This document shows positions 17,106-26,679 of a DNA stretch of 64,000 nucleotides, piece by piece. Every line of letters begins with the position of its first letter. Position 1 is the first letter of the stretch. A program made the position numbers and the translations under genes. The stretch is from Bacillus sp. EB600. GTDB taxonomy: Bacteria; Bacillota; Bacilli; Bacillales; Cytobacillaceae. The notes beneath the pieces were generated by a model that saw nothing but the letters and a program-made list of their open reading frames with translations, did no database searches and was not told where the DNA came from. The stretch lies in NCBI RefSeq assembly GCF_024494385.1, contig NZ_JAEVLT010000003.1, positions 248,001-312,000 of the forward strand, written 5' to 3'.

Positions 17106-17268
17106 GGAACAAAGTTAGTCCAAGACATACGTCACCATTGTAGCAATATATTACTTTAATTTATAGGAAAATAGTAGTCTTATAGGCTATAGCCTTTATC
17201 AAAGGTTTGGCCTTTTATTTTTGAAAGCAAAACAACATACAATTTTAGAGAGAAGGCTTCCCATTCAA

Positions 17269-19260
17269 ATGAAAAGACACCGAGAGTCGAGTAAAAAGAA
17301 ATCAGGCTTCACGATTCGCAAAAAACTATTTTTGTCCTTTTTATTTATTTTATTAATCCCATCTATAACGATCGGTTTTTTCTCCTATCATAGTGCTCAG
17401 CAGAAAATTCAGGAAAAAATTCAACTGAGTGCAAAAGAAAATGTAGGAATGATTGATCGGTACTTAACAAATTATATCCAACCCAAAATGAAGGATTCCA
17501 TCCATTTTGCTGGCTTGTTAAATCAAACTTCTTTTGAGAATAGTAATGTTGAAAATACGCTGGCATTACTTCAACAATATAGTGAATTTCATCAAGAAGT
17601 CGTTTCACTTTATGCAGCATCGGAACAAGGCAATCTTTTAATCTATCCGCATACTGAGTTACCTGCGGGGTTTGATGCACGGACACGGCCATGGTACATC
17701 CAAGCTAAAGCCGCAAATGGCCAAACAATTATTACAGAACCCTATGTTGATAAAGTCTCAGGCGATATCCTTGTCACGGTCGCAAGACAGTTGAAGGACG
17801 GATCTGGTGTATTTGGCTTTGACCTAAACCTTGCTGCCTTAAAAGAAGTCACAAGCGGCGTAAAAATTGGCAGGGAAGGCTACCCTTTAATTGTTAGTGC
17901 AAAAGGCAGTTATCTTGTCCACCCAACTTATAAGTTAGGATCACAAGCAAAAGGGAGCTGGGTTCAACCGCTTTTAGAAAAGAATACCGGCAGGATTTCC
18001 TACAAACTAAACGGTGTTGACAAGGAAATGGACTTTACGACAAATAAGCTAACTGGATTCAAGATCGCAGGGACGATGAAAATGAATGAGGTAAATCAGG
18101 ATTCCAATCCGATTTTAATAACAACCTTTATCATAGTAGGTATCTTTATTCTAATTGGAGTTATCACTGCATACTTCATTGTTAACTCTATTACGAAACC
18201 GCTAAACCAGTTGGTTGCTGCTACTGGGAAGGTCAGTGAAGGCGATCTGACCCAAAAATTTGTTGTGAAAAGCAACGATGAGATAAGCAGGCTGGGAGAA
18301 AGTTTTAATAAAATGGTTTCAGCACTACGGGATGTTATTAAACATGTTGATGAAAAAGCAGAACTTCTTGCCGCGTCTTCCGAGGAGCTTATGGCCAGTT
18401 CAGAACAAAATAGTATGGCTACGGAGCAGATTGCGAACTCCATTCAAGAGGTTGCTGCTGGTACCGAAAGACAAACAACGATGGTAAAAGAAACCAATTC
18501 CATTATTCGGGAAATGTCCTTAGGGATGGAACGTGTCAGGGAACACTCGGGGACTGTTGCAAATGAGTCATTAGAGGCAGCAAGTATTGTAAGTAATGGG
18601 AATGAAGCGATTCAATTATCGACAAATCAAATGGAAAACATCCAGGATACAATTCAAAACCTTGGAAATGTCATTCATACTCTTGGCGAACGTTCAAAAG
18701 AAATTAATCAAATCATTGATGTTATTTCGGATATAGCTTCACAAACCAATTTATTAGCGTTAAATGCAGCAATTGAAGCTGCTAGAGCTGGAGAGCATGG
18801 GAAAGGGTTTGCCGTTGTTGCAGATGAGGTTCGCAAATTAGCTGAACAATCGTCCAAATCAACAGAAACTATCCGGCATTTAATATCATCAATCCAAACT
18901 GATACGAATCAAGCTGTTTCTTCAATGGATAAAGGAAAGACGGAATTCGCAAAAGGAATGGATCTTGTAAAGAGCGCCGGTGAGGCCTTCCAGAAGATTG
19001 ACCAATTCGTGAATCATACGAATGTTGAATTTCAGGAAGTATCTGCCTCGATTAAAGAAGCCGTAGCAGGGGCTGAACATGTTGTTGAAATTGCAACTGA
19101 AATTGAAGAAATAACAAGTAAAGCAACTGGAGAAACTCAGGATGTATCAGCCGCAACGGAAGAACAATTAGCTTCCATGCAAGAGATCGCCGCTTCGGCT
19201 GCTACGCTTGCGGAGATGGCAGAGGAACTTCAAGACGCAGTCAAAAAGTTTAAAATTTAG
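17269..19260 (+). CDS. Methyl-accepting chemotaxis protein with dCache sensor
   Basis: A membrane chemoreceptor of about 663 residues. Order: basic cytoplasmic tail, TM1 ([20 protein letters not shown]), extracellular double-Cache-like sensor ([32 protein letters not shown]), TM2 ([20 protein letters not shown]), HAMP ([20 protein letters not shown]), and the signalling domain with the tip [20 protein letters not shown] / [20 protein letters not shown]. The start is uncertain: ATG 17269 is preferred, TTG 17221 is in frame but has no SD. Ligand unknown. Confidence 0.92.
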   Translation: MKRHRESSKKKSGFTIRKKLFLSFLFILLIPSITIGFFSYHSAQQKIQEKIQLSAKENVGMIDRYLTNYIQPKMKDSIHFAGLLNQTSFENSNVENTLALLQQYSEFHQEVVSLYAASEQGNLLIYPHTELPAGFDARTRPWYIQAKAANGQTIITEPYVDKVSGDILVTVARQLKDGSGVFGFDLNLAALKEVTSGVKIGREGYPLIVSAKGSYLVHPTYKLGSQAKGSWVQPLLEKNTGRISYKLNGVDKEMDFTTNKLTGFKIAGTMKMNEVNQDSNPILITTFIIVGIFILIGVITAYFIVNSITKPLNQLVAATGKVSEGDLTQKFVVKSNDEISRLGESFNKMVSALRDVIKHVDEKAELLAASSEELMASSEQNSMATEQIANSIQEVAAGTERQTTMVKETNSIIREMSLGMERVREHSGTVANESLEAASIVSNGNEAIQLSTNQMENIQDTIQNLGNVIHTLGERSKEINQIIDVISDIASQTNLLALNAAIEAARAGEHGKGFAVVADEVRKLAEQSSKSTETIRHLISSIQTDTNQAVSSMDKGKTEFAKGMDLVKSAGEAFQKIDQFVNHTNVEFQEVSASIKEAVAGAEHVVEIATEIEEITSKATGETQDVSAATEEQLASMQEIAASAATLAEMAEELQDAVKKFKI

Positions 19261-19478
19261 GTTTAAAGAGGTGTTACAAAGGAGAGTCGTTGGAGGTATT
19301 TCCATTACTCCAAATTTACTGTTACACTGACGGTGTCTTTTACAGTAAGAAAAATTTGGTAAAAAAAGATTTTTTTGTAATAAAAAAAGAACAAATAAAG
19401 ACGGCTGATTCCATTGGTATCAAGCTTCTCACTATTTCCCCAATGTTTTTGTCATTAATTCGACAAAATTTTTCTTCT

Positions 19479-19504
19479 GGTTAAGCAGGATAATGATAGG
19501 GTAA
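19479..19504 (+). promoter_or_regulatory. SigB-type promoter of hpf
   Basis: GGTTAA (19479-19484), 14-base spacer, GGGTAA (19499-19504), close to the SigB consensus GTTTAA-N13-15-GGGTAT. B. subtilis yvyD/hpf is a known SigB and SigH target. The preceding 218 bases contain no gene I can support. Confidence 0.8.
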
Positions 19505-19550
19505 AATAGAAATGTATTTACATAGTCTTAACAAAAGGAGGAGTTCACTT

Positions 19551-20099
19551 ATGAATTATAACATTCGGGGTGAAAACATTGAGGTAACTCCAGCAATTAG
19601 AGAATATGTAGAGAAGAAAGTGGCAAAGTTAGAACGCTACTTTAACGAAACACCTGAGGCAAACGTAAATGTAAATCTTAGATTTAATCAAGATAAAACA
19701 TCTAAAGTTGAAGTAACGATTCCAATGCCAAACAGCTTGGTCTTACGTGCAGAGGAAACCAATTCTGACATGTATGCAGCAATTGATTTGATTGTCGACA
19801 AGCTTGAGCGCCAAATCCGCAAGCATAAAACAAAGGTTAATCGTAAATCTCGCGAAAAAGGCGATATCGGACTAACGTTTACAAATGCAGTGATTGAAAA
19901 CAATGAGTATGAGGAAGACGAACTTGAGGTTGTCCGTACAAAACGTTTTGATCTTAAACCAATGGACAACGAAGAGGCCATCCTGCAAATGAACCTGCTG
20001 GGCCACAGCTTCTATGTTTTCACAAATGCCGATACAAACCGCACCAATGTTGTTTACAAGCGTAAAGATGGCCGCTACGGCTTAATTGAAGCACAATAA
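19551..20099 (+). CDS. hpf: Ribosome hibernation promoting factor, long form (YvyD)
   Basis: 182 residues from ATG 19551, behind the strong SD AAAGGAGGAG. Long-form HPF dimerises 70S ribosomes into 100S particles in stationary phase or stress. The N-terminal S30AE/YfiA domain (MNYNIRGENIEVTPAIREYV; KVEVTIPMPNSLVLRAEETN) and the C-terminal dimerisation domain (RFDLKPMDNEEAILQMNLLG; FYVFTNADTNRTNVVYKRKD) are both complete. In B. subtilis secA follows directly; here about 11 kb intervene. Confidence 0.96.
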   Translation: MNYNIRGENIEVTPAIREYVEKKVAKLERYFNETPEANVNVNLRFNQDKTSKVEVTIPMPNSLVLRAEETNSDMYAAIDLIVDKLERQIRKHKTKVNRKSREKGDIGLTFTNAVIENNEYEEDELEVVRTKRFDLKPMDNEEAILQMNLLGHSFYVFTNADTNRTNVVYKRKDGRYGLIEAQ

Positions 20100-20121
20100 T
20101 CTTTCTTAATTAATAAAGTGG

Positions 20122-20153
20122 AACGCAGCCCTGGATCTGGGGCTGCGTTTTTA
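20122..20153 (+). terminator. Terminator after hpf
   Basis: Stem AACGCAGCCC / GGGCTGCGTT with an 8-base loop and T run. Confidence 0.92.
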
Positions 20154-20276
20154 GGTTGAGGTGCAAAAGAAATGGTGCATAAAACCTCGAATATATGCTG
20201 GAAGTTTTCGGCGGAGTAAGGTTTATGTTTATAGGATACTGCCAAAAATGGTATTATGATGGTGGGAGGACTCGGT

Positions 20277-20384
20277 GTGAATCTTCTAGATGAATTAATT
20301 GATACATATTCACCAAACAATGGTCCTTGTGATACATATTTTGATATAAAAGAAAAAGTGTGGTTGAAGGAATTGGGGTGCTGA
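20277..20384 (+). CDS. Possible small protein of 35 residues
   Basis: GTG 20277 follows a good SD (GGGAGGA) and opens a frame that begins VNLLDELIDTYSPNNGPCDT and ends KVWLKELGC, stopping 4 bases before the SEC-C gene start. No family recognised. The tight spacing to the next gene suggests a translated leader or coupled small protein. Confidence 0.45.
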   Translation: MNLLDELIDTYSPNNGPCDTYFDIKEKVWLKELGC

Positions 20385-20388
20385 GAGA

Positions 20389-22314
20389 ATGGATGTCAAA
20401 GTTAGCAGGAATGCACTATGTCCGTGTGGAAGTGGGAAAAAGTATAAAAAATGCTGTGGGGCCAATGAGGTCATATCGCTTACCCAGGTGGTAGAAACGG
20501 AAATTGAAGAACTGCAAAGGCAGCTATTACATTATGCTCTGCAAAATTATGGGGATGAAATGGAAGACAATTTTGAGGACTTTCAACAGGAATTTCAGAT
20601 GAATCATGAAGCTGAAATTGAGTTCTTTGAGTTTGTCCATACGATTTGGTTTACCCTTTTTGAACGGCTTGACGAAAGTGGAACGATTCTGGATGGATTT
20701 ATCGCTTCAGAGCTCAGGAAAATAAAGCGGCCGAAGCTAAAGCAAATTTTGCAATCCTGGAAGGATGCTAGGGTGATTGTCGGAAAAATTATTAGCGTTG
20801 AGGGTAACACTTTTATTGTTGAGGATCTCTTATCATCCGACCGGCTTGAAGCGATTATGGCAACAAAGATTGATGAGCCGTATCAAGTGGGCGTCAGCTT
20901 TTCCGGAATTCTGTTACCCTATGATCAAAAATATGTCTTTTTTCCAGCACCGTTTGATCTGCCTGACTTAGCACCTGAATCAGTAACCGAATTTATTAAG
21001 GATACAATGCTTGAAGCAGACTATGATGATCCACAGGAGTTTCTTACAGATTATTTTTTGGAAATGATGTACGAGCTTCCTACAATTGATCTGAATGTCG
21101 AAATTGACGATATGGAGTGGCCTGATCCGATATATCAAGATGTTGCTGAGCTTTTTCGAGCAGAGTTTGAGCGGATGGGGGAAGATAAGGAACTGATTGA
21201 CACAGGAATTTTGCTATGGAATTCTTTTTGTCAAATAAAGCAAAAGCGAATCAAAAATCCGAATCTATACGTAGCAGCACTTCATTATTTCATGTCAACG
21301 ATAGCACCAATAAAATCAGCTTATACCCAAAAAGAACTTGCCGAACAATACGGCGTTTCCACAGGCTCCTTATCTTCTGTATATAGGGAATTGGATATTG
21401 TTCTGTCTGAAATTGTAGATCAAAGCAATTATGATGAGGACGAACCAGCAATTCAGTTCAGTACAAAGGGAGGGCCCATGGCAACAGAGCGGGCAATGCA
21501 GGAAGTACTCGAAGAAATACAAGGGAAAAACTTTAAAAGCATTGATGAAGTGAATGAATTTTTAAATAACAAGCTTTCCTCTCCAAAACAGGTATCCAAT
21601 AAGCTTCAGGATCAAGCCCAGCAGCTCATCTATGATGCGTTTGAGGCAGAAGGAAGCGAGCGCTTCCGCCTTGCTGAAAAGGCGCTGGAGCTTAATCCAA
21701 ATCTTGTCGATGCCTATAATATTCTCGCTGAAAATGCTGACAGCCTTGAAGAAGCGGTACAAATGTATGAAAAGGGTATGTGGATTGGAAATAAGGAATT
21801 AGGCAAAAACTTTTTCAAAGAAAACAAAGGACATTTCTGGGGCTTACTTGAAACGAGGCCATTTATGCGGGCGAAGGGGAACTATGCAGAGGCTCTCTAC
21901 CAATTAGGAAAAATAAAAGAAGCTATCGTGCAATATGAAGAGCTGCTGGAGCTTAATCCAAATGATAATCAAGGAGTGCGTTATTTCTTATTTATTGCCT
22001 ATGTTGATAAAGGCGATTTGACTAAGGCTCACAAGTTACTTGGGCAGTATGAAGAGGGTACAGCACAAGCCTTATACAATCGATTACTGTTGGAATTGTT
22101 GGAGCATGGCTATACAGCAAAAGCAGGTAAATTATTAAAAAATGCAAAAGAGAGCAACAAATTTGTGATCCAATATCTAACAGGAAAAAAACGTCTGCCA
22201 AAAGTGATCCCTGACTACTACGGATTTGGAGACGAAAACGAAGCAATCATCTACGCAGAGGCTCATATGCACTTGTGGAAAAAGATTGATGGAATAAAGG
22301 ATTGGTTGAAATAA
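20389..22314 (+). CDS. SEC-C motif and TPR protein
   Basis: 641 residues, cytoplasmic. Residues 8-25 form a SEC-C zinc motif (ALCPCGSGKKYKKCCG), like that at the SecA C-terminus. The middle is acidic and helical, with a helix-turn-helix-like segment near residue 320 (YTQKELAEQYGVSTGSLSSV), and residues about 405-600 hold TPR-like pairs (ALELNPNLVDAYNILAENAD; QYEELLELNPNDNQGVRYFL). Similar proteins occur in Bacillus, but the role is unknown; SEC-C suggests a protein-interaction or ribosome-linked function. It has its own terminator. Confidence 0.75.
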   Translation: MDVKVSRNALCPCGSGKKYKKCCGANEVISLTQVVETEIEELQRQLLHYALQNYGDEMEDNFEDFQQEFQMNHEAEIEFFEFVHTIWFTLFERLDESGTILDGFIASELRKIKRPKLKQILQSWKDARVIVGKIISVEGNTFIVEDLLSSDRLEAIMATKIDEPYQVGVSFSGILLPYDQKYVFFPAPFDLPDLAPESVTEFIKDTMLEADYDDPQEFLTDYFLEMMYELPTIDLNVEIDDMEWPDPIYQDVAELFRAEFERMGEDKELIDTGILLWNSFCQIKQKRIKNPNLYVAALHYFMSTIAPIKSAYTQKELAEQYGVSTGSLSSVYRELDIVLSEIVDQSNYDEDEPAIQFSTKGGPMATERAMQEVLEEIQGKNFKSIDEVNEFLNNKLSSPKQVSNKLQDQAQQLIYDAFEAEGSERFRLAEKALELNPNLVDAYNILAENADSLEEAVQMYEKGMWIGNKELGKNFFKENKGHFWGLLETRPFMRAKGNYAEALYQLGKIKEAIVQYEELLELNPNDNQGVRYFLFIAYVDKGDLTKAHKLLGQYEEGTAQALYNRLLLELLEHGYTAKAGKLLKNAKESNKFVIQYLTGKKRLPKVIPDYYGFGDENEAIIYAEAHMHLWKKIDGIKDWLK

Positions 22315-22318
22315 TGAT

Positions 22319-22354
22319 GAAACCGAGAGGCAAAGTGCTTCCCGGTTTCTTATT
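22319..22354 (+). terminator. Terminator after the SEC-C/TPR gene
   Basis: Stem GAAACCG / CGGTTTC with an inner GGAAG/CTTCC-type pairing possibility; short T-rich tail. Confidence 0.6.
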
Positions 22355-22428
22355 GTTGAATTAAATTATTATTTCCTTGGAAATTGTCGAAACCGGATAT
22401 TAAACAGCAATTTTTGAAGATATAAAAC

Positions 22429-22467
22429 AGCAAAAAAACGAAAAGCACTTCTTTTCATTTTTTTGCT
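22429..22467. terminator. Bidirectional terminator between the SEC-C gene and the cytochrome cluster
   Basis: Stem of 17 pairs with one mismatch (AGCAAAAAAACGAAAAG against CTTTTCATTTTTTTGCT). The A and T runs make it effective in both directions; it lies just 3' of the minus-strand trihaem gene. Confidence 0.8.
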
Positions 22468-22472
22468 TAGTT

Positions 22473-23603
22473 CTAATTTGATTTTAACAGGTTCGGGTTT
22501 TCTTTAGTCCACCCAAGATGTGATTCATGACAGCTTGCACATGAGCTGGATTCGTTAAATTTTGTTGGATCGGCACTTTGGTGGTTGCTGCTGTTCGTGT
22601 CAACTTGTGATGCGACAGTCCCGTCATGACATGCCATACATAAATTACTGTATGTATCCCCATATTTGCCGCCTTCAAGTTGGGCATTTTTTCCGTTATG
22701 GGTGTTATGGCAGTAATTGCAGGCATTTGTTGTATTTGAGTAATACCCATGAATCCTGTCTGGCTGTCTGGCATTTTCCGGGTCGCTATAGTTGGTTGAA
22801 TCATTTTCAAATTTATAAGTTAGAAAAGGATCTGTGTCACTCATGGTAGTAAATTTAAAAATGCTTGGTGTTGTCGATACATTAACATCACTTTGATTTA
22901 AATAAACATAATAAGTTGTTCTTGGGTCAAGTTTGCTTGAAGGTGTAAATGTGTATACAAGACTGTTATCTTGACTATTGGTTTCAATCAATTTCTCTTT
23001 CACTGATACGTCTTTCCCATTACTTGACTTAATTTTAAGCTCAGGGTCAGATGTTTGCACCGTTCCGTCATCGTTTAACACAAGCCGAATCTCTTCATCA
23101 AGACGCACTTCTGTCATATTATTTACAGACAAGAAGCTGCTTGTATCGTTAATATCTTTAATAAGATTCATTTCTTTCACATAGTTAACCGTAAATGTCC
23201 AAGTCAAGTCACTATTTTGTCCGCTTTCGTCGGTAACTCGGAAAGTTAAAGTATGTGTCCCTTGGCTAAAGACACTTGAATAGGAAAAGTCTCCTGCAGG
23301 AGAAACCGAAAGTACTCCCTTGCTAGTAATATCAACAGGGGAACCGTTTTGAGTTTCCAATACTTTTAATGAAAGATTGTCAGGAGTTGTAATGTCATCA
23401 GAAATTGTTCCAGTGAATGTAACTGTCGAAACATCAAATACTGATCCATCATTTGGTGCTGTAACTTTCACTACAGGGACGCCTGAACCTGAGATAGCGT
23501 TGCTATCAGGAGAATATATTAGGAGGGAACCTATAAAAACGCTCCATATGGCAATGCATGAAAAGATCTTTCGTTTGAAGTTCATCCTCTTCATGAAATT
23601 CAT
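22473..23603 (-). CDS. Secreted trihaem cytochrome c with N-terminal Ig-like region
   Basis: 376 residues. A basic start and hydrophobic stretch (IFSCIAIWSVFIGSLLIYS) ending near SNA is a signal peptide. Residues about 40-260 are beta-rich and look like two Ig-like domains (VVKVTAPNDGSVFDVSTVTF; LTFRVTDESGQNSDLTWTF; LDPRTTYYVYLNQSDVN). The last 90 residues carry three CXXCH motifs (CNYCH, CMACH, CASCH) with the doubled-CXXCH spacing, also seen in the two hexahaem proteins. It could link the cytochromes to a surface or to each other. Two in-frame ATGs (codons 1 and 4-7) are possible starts. Separated from the next gene by 222 bases, so probably its own transcript. Confidence 0.85.
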   Translation of the reverse strand: MNFMKRMNFKRKIFSCIAIWSVFIGSLLIYSPDSNAISGSGVPVVKVTAPNDGSVFDVSTVTFTGTISDDITTPDNLSLKVLETQNGSPVDITSKGVLSVSPAGDFSYSSVFSQGTHTLTFRVTDESGQNSDLTWTFTVNYVKEMNLIKDINDTSSFLSVNNMTEVRLDEEIRLVLNDDGTVQTSDPELKIKSSNGKDVSVKEKLIETNSQDNSLVYTFTPSSKLDPRTTYYVYLNQSDVNVSTTPSIFKFTTMSDTDPFLTYKFENDSTNYSDPENARQPDRIHGYYSNTTNACNYCHNTHNGKNAQLEGGKYGDTYSNLCMACHDGTVASQVDTNSSNHQSADPTKFNESSSCASCHESHLGWTKENPNLLKSN

Positions 23604-23736
23604 CCTCTTCTTTTGACATGATTAAATAGATTTAAATAGATAATTGCTAGATTTATTATATCAACTGAATGAACCCTTATTTTCATCGTTAAGTTAAATA
23701 ATTTTGACGTTTTTTTATGAAGTTTTTTATAATAAG

Positions 23737-23817
23737 ACAAGGCGACAAAAGTGATATTTGTCACCTTGCTAAGAAACTCATATTGCAGCTAACAAATCTT
23801 ACTATTTGTTAGCATTT
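23737..23817 (-). terminator. Two hairpins downstream of the first hexahaem gene
   Basis: CAAGGTGACAAA / TTTGTCGCCTTG on the minus strand (about 23738-23766) and GCTAACAAAT / ATTTGTTAGC (23787-23812). Neither has a strong T run on the minus strand, but together they probably end or stabilise the transcript. Confidence 0.5.
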
Positions 23818-23825
23818 TTTATGAA

Positions 23826-25082
23826 TTATTTTATCTGATTATTAGTCTTAGCAGAATAGTCTCCACCTGGAATTGGACTTAGGACTGTTTTGGTTGTCAT
23901 ATTTACAGCACCTTGTGTATCAATTTGGTGTGTTGATTGGTGACAAGCCCAACATACTGCCATGTTTGTATATCTCTTTAAGTTAGATTTGCCATCTTTA
24001 CTTACATCTTTCATGTAAGCTCTTGCTTTGTCTTCAGACCAAGCATTTCCGCCATTAGCAATTGATTTTTGCAGATCTGCGATTGTTCTACCAGATGTGT
24101 CTTTTAATAAGGTAATATCAGTACCGTGAGCATAGTGACATGATGTACATGCTCTACCAGACTTGGTGCTGCTGGTTGAGTGTGAATACAGATGTGAACC
24201 GTCTTGGGCTAATTGGTCTCTAGGTCCATCTTCTCTGCTTCTGTAATAATCTGTATGACAGCTTCCACAGAAAGCAGAGTAATTCAATCTTTTATCGTAT
24301 ACTTTTGCAAGTGTGTCTACTGCAGGATTGGTTGGATCAGCTGCAGTATAAATACCGCTTGATTTGGTAATTTTCAATCCATTAGATCCTGTTGCGTCAT
24401 TGATAGCTTTATAGGCAGGATCAAGTTGTAAATTAAGTTTAATTCCTGCTGTTCCCAATGGAACTGTAGTAAGTTTTGTAATTTTTTCTTCGTGTGTTGT
24501 ATTATTAACATAAACATCATAAGTACCAGCGAACTGATTCCCAGCTACCGTTTCATTTAAAATACGGTCGTTAACTGAACCGTGTGGATTATGACAGCTA
24601 GAGCATTCAAATGTTGCTGTTTCAGTATTTTTTAATGATGAACCATTTGTATCAACTTCAGTTGCTTGTGCTCCAGGAGCTGCACTCACTTGTAATTCTG
24701 AGTCAACATGGTGCATAGATGCGCTTGTATCTTGTGAATACATAATTCCTGCTTCACTTGCCTCTTTAACGTTATAGAAACCTAATGTACCATCATGACA
24801 GGACATACAAAGCTCAGAACCGCTACTCTTCATTAATAATGTACTGGTTTCCCCGTTATGCGTACTATGGCAGTTTGCACAGGAGTTTGTGTTATTTTGG
24901 AAGTTACCATGTGTTCTTTGTAAGTTAGGATCTCCATTGTTGTCGATTGTAGCATTATTCAAGGTTGATGCCGGGTGCTGCAAATTAGTTGGATCAAACC
25001 CTGCTGCAGAAGCTGCGGCTCCAAACATGCCTAAAAATAGGAGCATGAATAATGCTGACAAGCTGATTTTCAACCTGCTCAT
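23826..25082 (-). CDS. Secreted hexahaem cytochrome c, paralogue 1
   Basis: 418 residues from the ATG at 25082 (MSRLKISLSALFMLLFLGMF...), with the SD GGGAGG 8 bases before it; a longer frame to 25178 is the leader read through. The signal peptide ends near ASAA. Six CXXCH motifs: CANCH, CMSCH, CSSCH, CGSCH, CTSCH, CWACH. The first pair has the doubled-CXXCH pattern (NSCANCHSTHNGE ... LCMSCHDGTLGFYN). No sortase, SLH or lipobox anchor. It is closely similar in motif order and flanks to the next gene upstream (25436-26581), so the two are tandem duplicates. Presumed extracellular electron carrier. Confidence 0.9.
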   Translation of the reverse strand: MSRLKISLSALFMLLFLGMFGAAASAAGFDPTNLQHPASTLNNATIDNNGDPNLQRTHGNFQNNTNSCANCHSTHNGETSTLLMKSSGSELCMSCHDGTLGFYNVKEASEAGIMYSQDTSASMHHVDSELQVSAAPGAQATEVDTNGSSLKNTETATFECSSCHNPHGSVNDRILNETVAGNQFAGTYDVYVNNTTHEEKITKLTTVPLGTAGIKLNLQLDPAYKAINDATGSNGLKITKSSGIYTAADPTNPAVDTLAKVYDKRLNYSAFCGSCHTDYYRSREDGPRDQLAQDGSHLYSHSTSSTKSGRACTSCHYAHGTDITLLKDTSGRTIADLQKSIANGGNAWSEDKARAYMKDVSKDGKSNLKRYTNMAVCWACHQSTHQIDTQGAVNMTTKTVLSPIPGGDYSAKTNNQIK

Positions 25083-25435
25083 TTCTAAAAACCTCCCTGA
25101 TTTCTCTTTTCTCTCTTTTTTTGGTGTAAAATTGGTGAAAAATAGCTCTGTATTAACCACCTCCTTAATGTAATCCAACTAAATCATTTTTTTAAATCTA
25201 AACTTGCATATGTTGCATGTCATTACTATGTGTCTTTTAAAAACCAATAGTTTTGGCAGAAAAACGCACTGTGTTCTGTACTTTTCAAAGTAATATGAAT
25301 AAACTACATAGTACATATTGTTTCATCATTCGTTTAATTTGATTTAAAACAAGGTAACAATTTCGATATTGCTACCTTGTTTTATTTATTCAAAACTATT
25401 TAAGTAGATATAGTTCGCTCTTTGCTGTCAGATCA
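25083..25435. other. Spacer between the hexahaem genes with leader and terminator
   Basis: On the minus strand, 25346-25386 is a strong hairpin (AAAACAAGGTA ... TACCTTGTTTT) ending the upstream hexahaem transcript. Between 25083 and 25180 is a leader with an extra SD-like AAGGAGGTGGTTAATA about 75 bases before the gene's own SD, a feature shared with the other hexahaem gene. No other gene seen. Confidence 0.65.
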
Positions 25436-26581
25436 TTATTTAATCGTTGTCTTACCAAGGAATGCACCAGTCGTAGGATCTAAATATTTCGGATCAACTG
25501 GGTTGGTTTGAATTTTATGTGTTGATTGGTGGCAAGTCCAACATACGACTGTGTTTGTATATTTCTTCAGCTTGGAATCACCATTTACATCTTTCATGTA
25601 TGCTTCTGCTTTGTCTTCGCCCCAGCCTGCAGCCACATAATCAGCAACCTTTTTACCTTGTGTATCCATCATTGTTGTTATATCAGTACCATGTGCATAG
25701 TGGCAGCTTGCACAGCCTCTGCCTTGCGAAGTGCTGTTTGTTGTATGAGTGTAACTGTAATGGCTAGTATCACCAGCAGCAGTTTTAGCAACGTTGCTTG
25801 GTCTTTGAGTAGTTGATGAACTTCTGCTAGCCAAGTAATCGTTATGACAAGATCCGCAGAACTGTGAATAGTATGTTTTGTCGGTAGTTCCTAATGGACC
25901 GCTAGATGTTTTGATCAGCCCGCCGGTAGCAGTATTAAGAGCTGTTAATTCAGGAGTAGAATTGTCTACTTTTAAATCAAGATGAATAGTTTGTGTTCCG
26001 TTTGGAACAAGAGTTTTTACATTATTAACAGTATTGAATGCAAAAGCCGCACCGTTGATTACATTTTCATTTAATAAACGGTCATTGACAGAACCATGTG
26101 GGTTATGGCAGCTTGAACATTCTAATACTTGATCATCCGCTGCTTGATTATTAAACGATCCTGGAGCAGCGTTAATTTTTACTGATGATTTAACTTCGTG
26201 CATAGATGCACTTGTTTGAGTGCTGTTAAAAATACCAGCTCCGCTAGCATGGTTTACGTTGTAAAAGCCCATTGTTCCATCATGACAAGACATACAAAGA
26301 TCATATTCGTCATTGAACTTCATTAACAACTGAGAAGTTTCCCCATTATGCGTACTATGGCAGTTTGCACAAGAGTTCGTATTGTTTTGGAAATTACCAT
26401 GTGTTTTTTGTGTACCTGGATTCCCATTGTTATCTACATCGGCTACGTGGATATTAGGTGCCGGATTAGTCGATGTCGGGACGAATGATGGATCTGGAGC
26501 TGCTGCAAAGGCAACAGTACTGAATATGCCAAATAAAACTAGCATAATTACAGTTGATAAGCCTAACCTTACCTTGCTCAT
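25436..26581 (-). CDS. Secreted hexahaem cytochrome c, paralogue 2
   Basis: 381 residues from ATG at 26581 (MSKVRLGLSTVIMLVLFGIF...), SD GGGAGG 7 bases before. Signal peptide ends near AFAA. Six CXXCH motifs: CANCH, CMSCH, CSSCH, CGSCH, CASCH, CWTCH. It shares with paralogue 1 the blocks THGNFQNNTNSCANCHSTHN, CSSCHNPHGSVNDR, CHYAHGTDIT and VCW-x-CHQSTH. It is 98 bases downstream of the NHL gene and may be read from the same promoter. Its upstream leader again has AAGGAGGTGATG about 65 bases before the true SD. Confidence 0.9.
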   Translation of the reverse strand: MSKVRLGLSTVIMLVLFGIFSTVAFAAAPDPSFVPTSTNPAPNIHVADVDNNGNPGTQKTHGNFQNNTNSCANCHSTHNGETSQLLMKFNDEYDLCMSCHDGTMGFYNVNHASGAGIFNSTQTSASMHEVKSSVKINAAPGSFNNQAADDQVLECSSCHNPHGSVNDRLLNENVINGAAFAFNTVNNVKTLVPNGTQTIHLDLKVDNSTPELTALNTATGGLIKTSSGPLGTTDKTYYSQFCGSCHNDYLASRSSSTTQRPSNVAKTAAGDTSHYSYTHTTNSTSQGRGCASCHYAHGTDITTMMDTQGKKVADYVAAGWGEDKAEAYMKDVNGDSKLKKYTNTVVCWTCHQSTHKIQTNPVDPKYLDPTTGAFLGKTTIK

Positions 26582-26679
26582 TTTAAAACCTCCCAATTTT
26601 CTCTCTCTTTTTTTATTTAATTTAAGTTTCAATGCAGTGATTTCTCACCATCACCTCCTTAAAGTAAAGTAATAGAATA

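Noticed and set aside
19290-19484. 64-residue frame between the chemoreceptor and hpf
   Set aside because: No convincing SD, and it ends inside the SigB-type promoter of hpf.
22562-22849. Plus-strand frames opposite the cytochrome genes
   Set aside because: Shadows of the minus-strand CXXCH-rich genes, with no start signals.
25083-25178. N-terminal extension of the first hexahaem protein
   Set aside because: The extension is charged leader sequence before a clean signal peptide whose own ATG has a strong SD.
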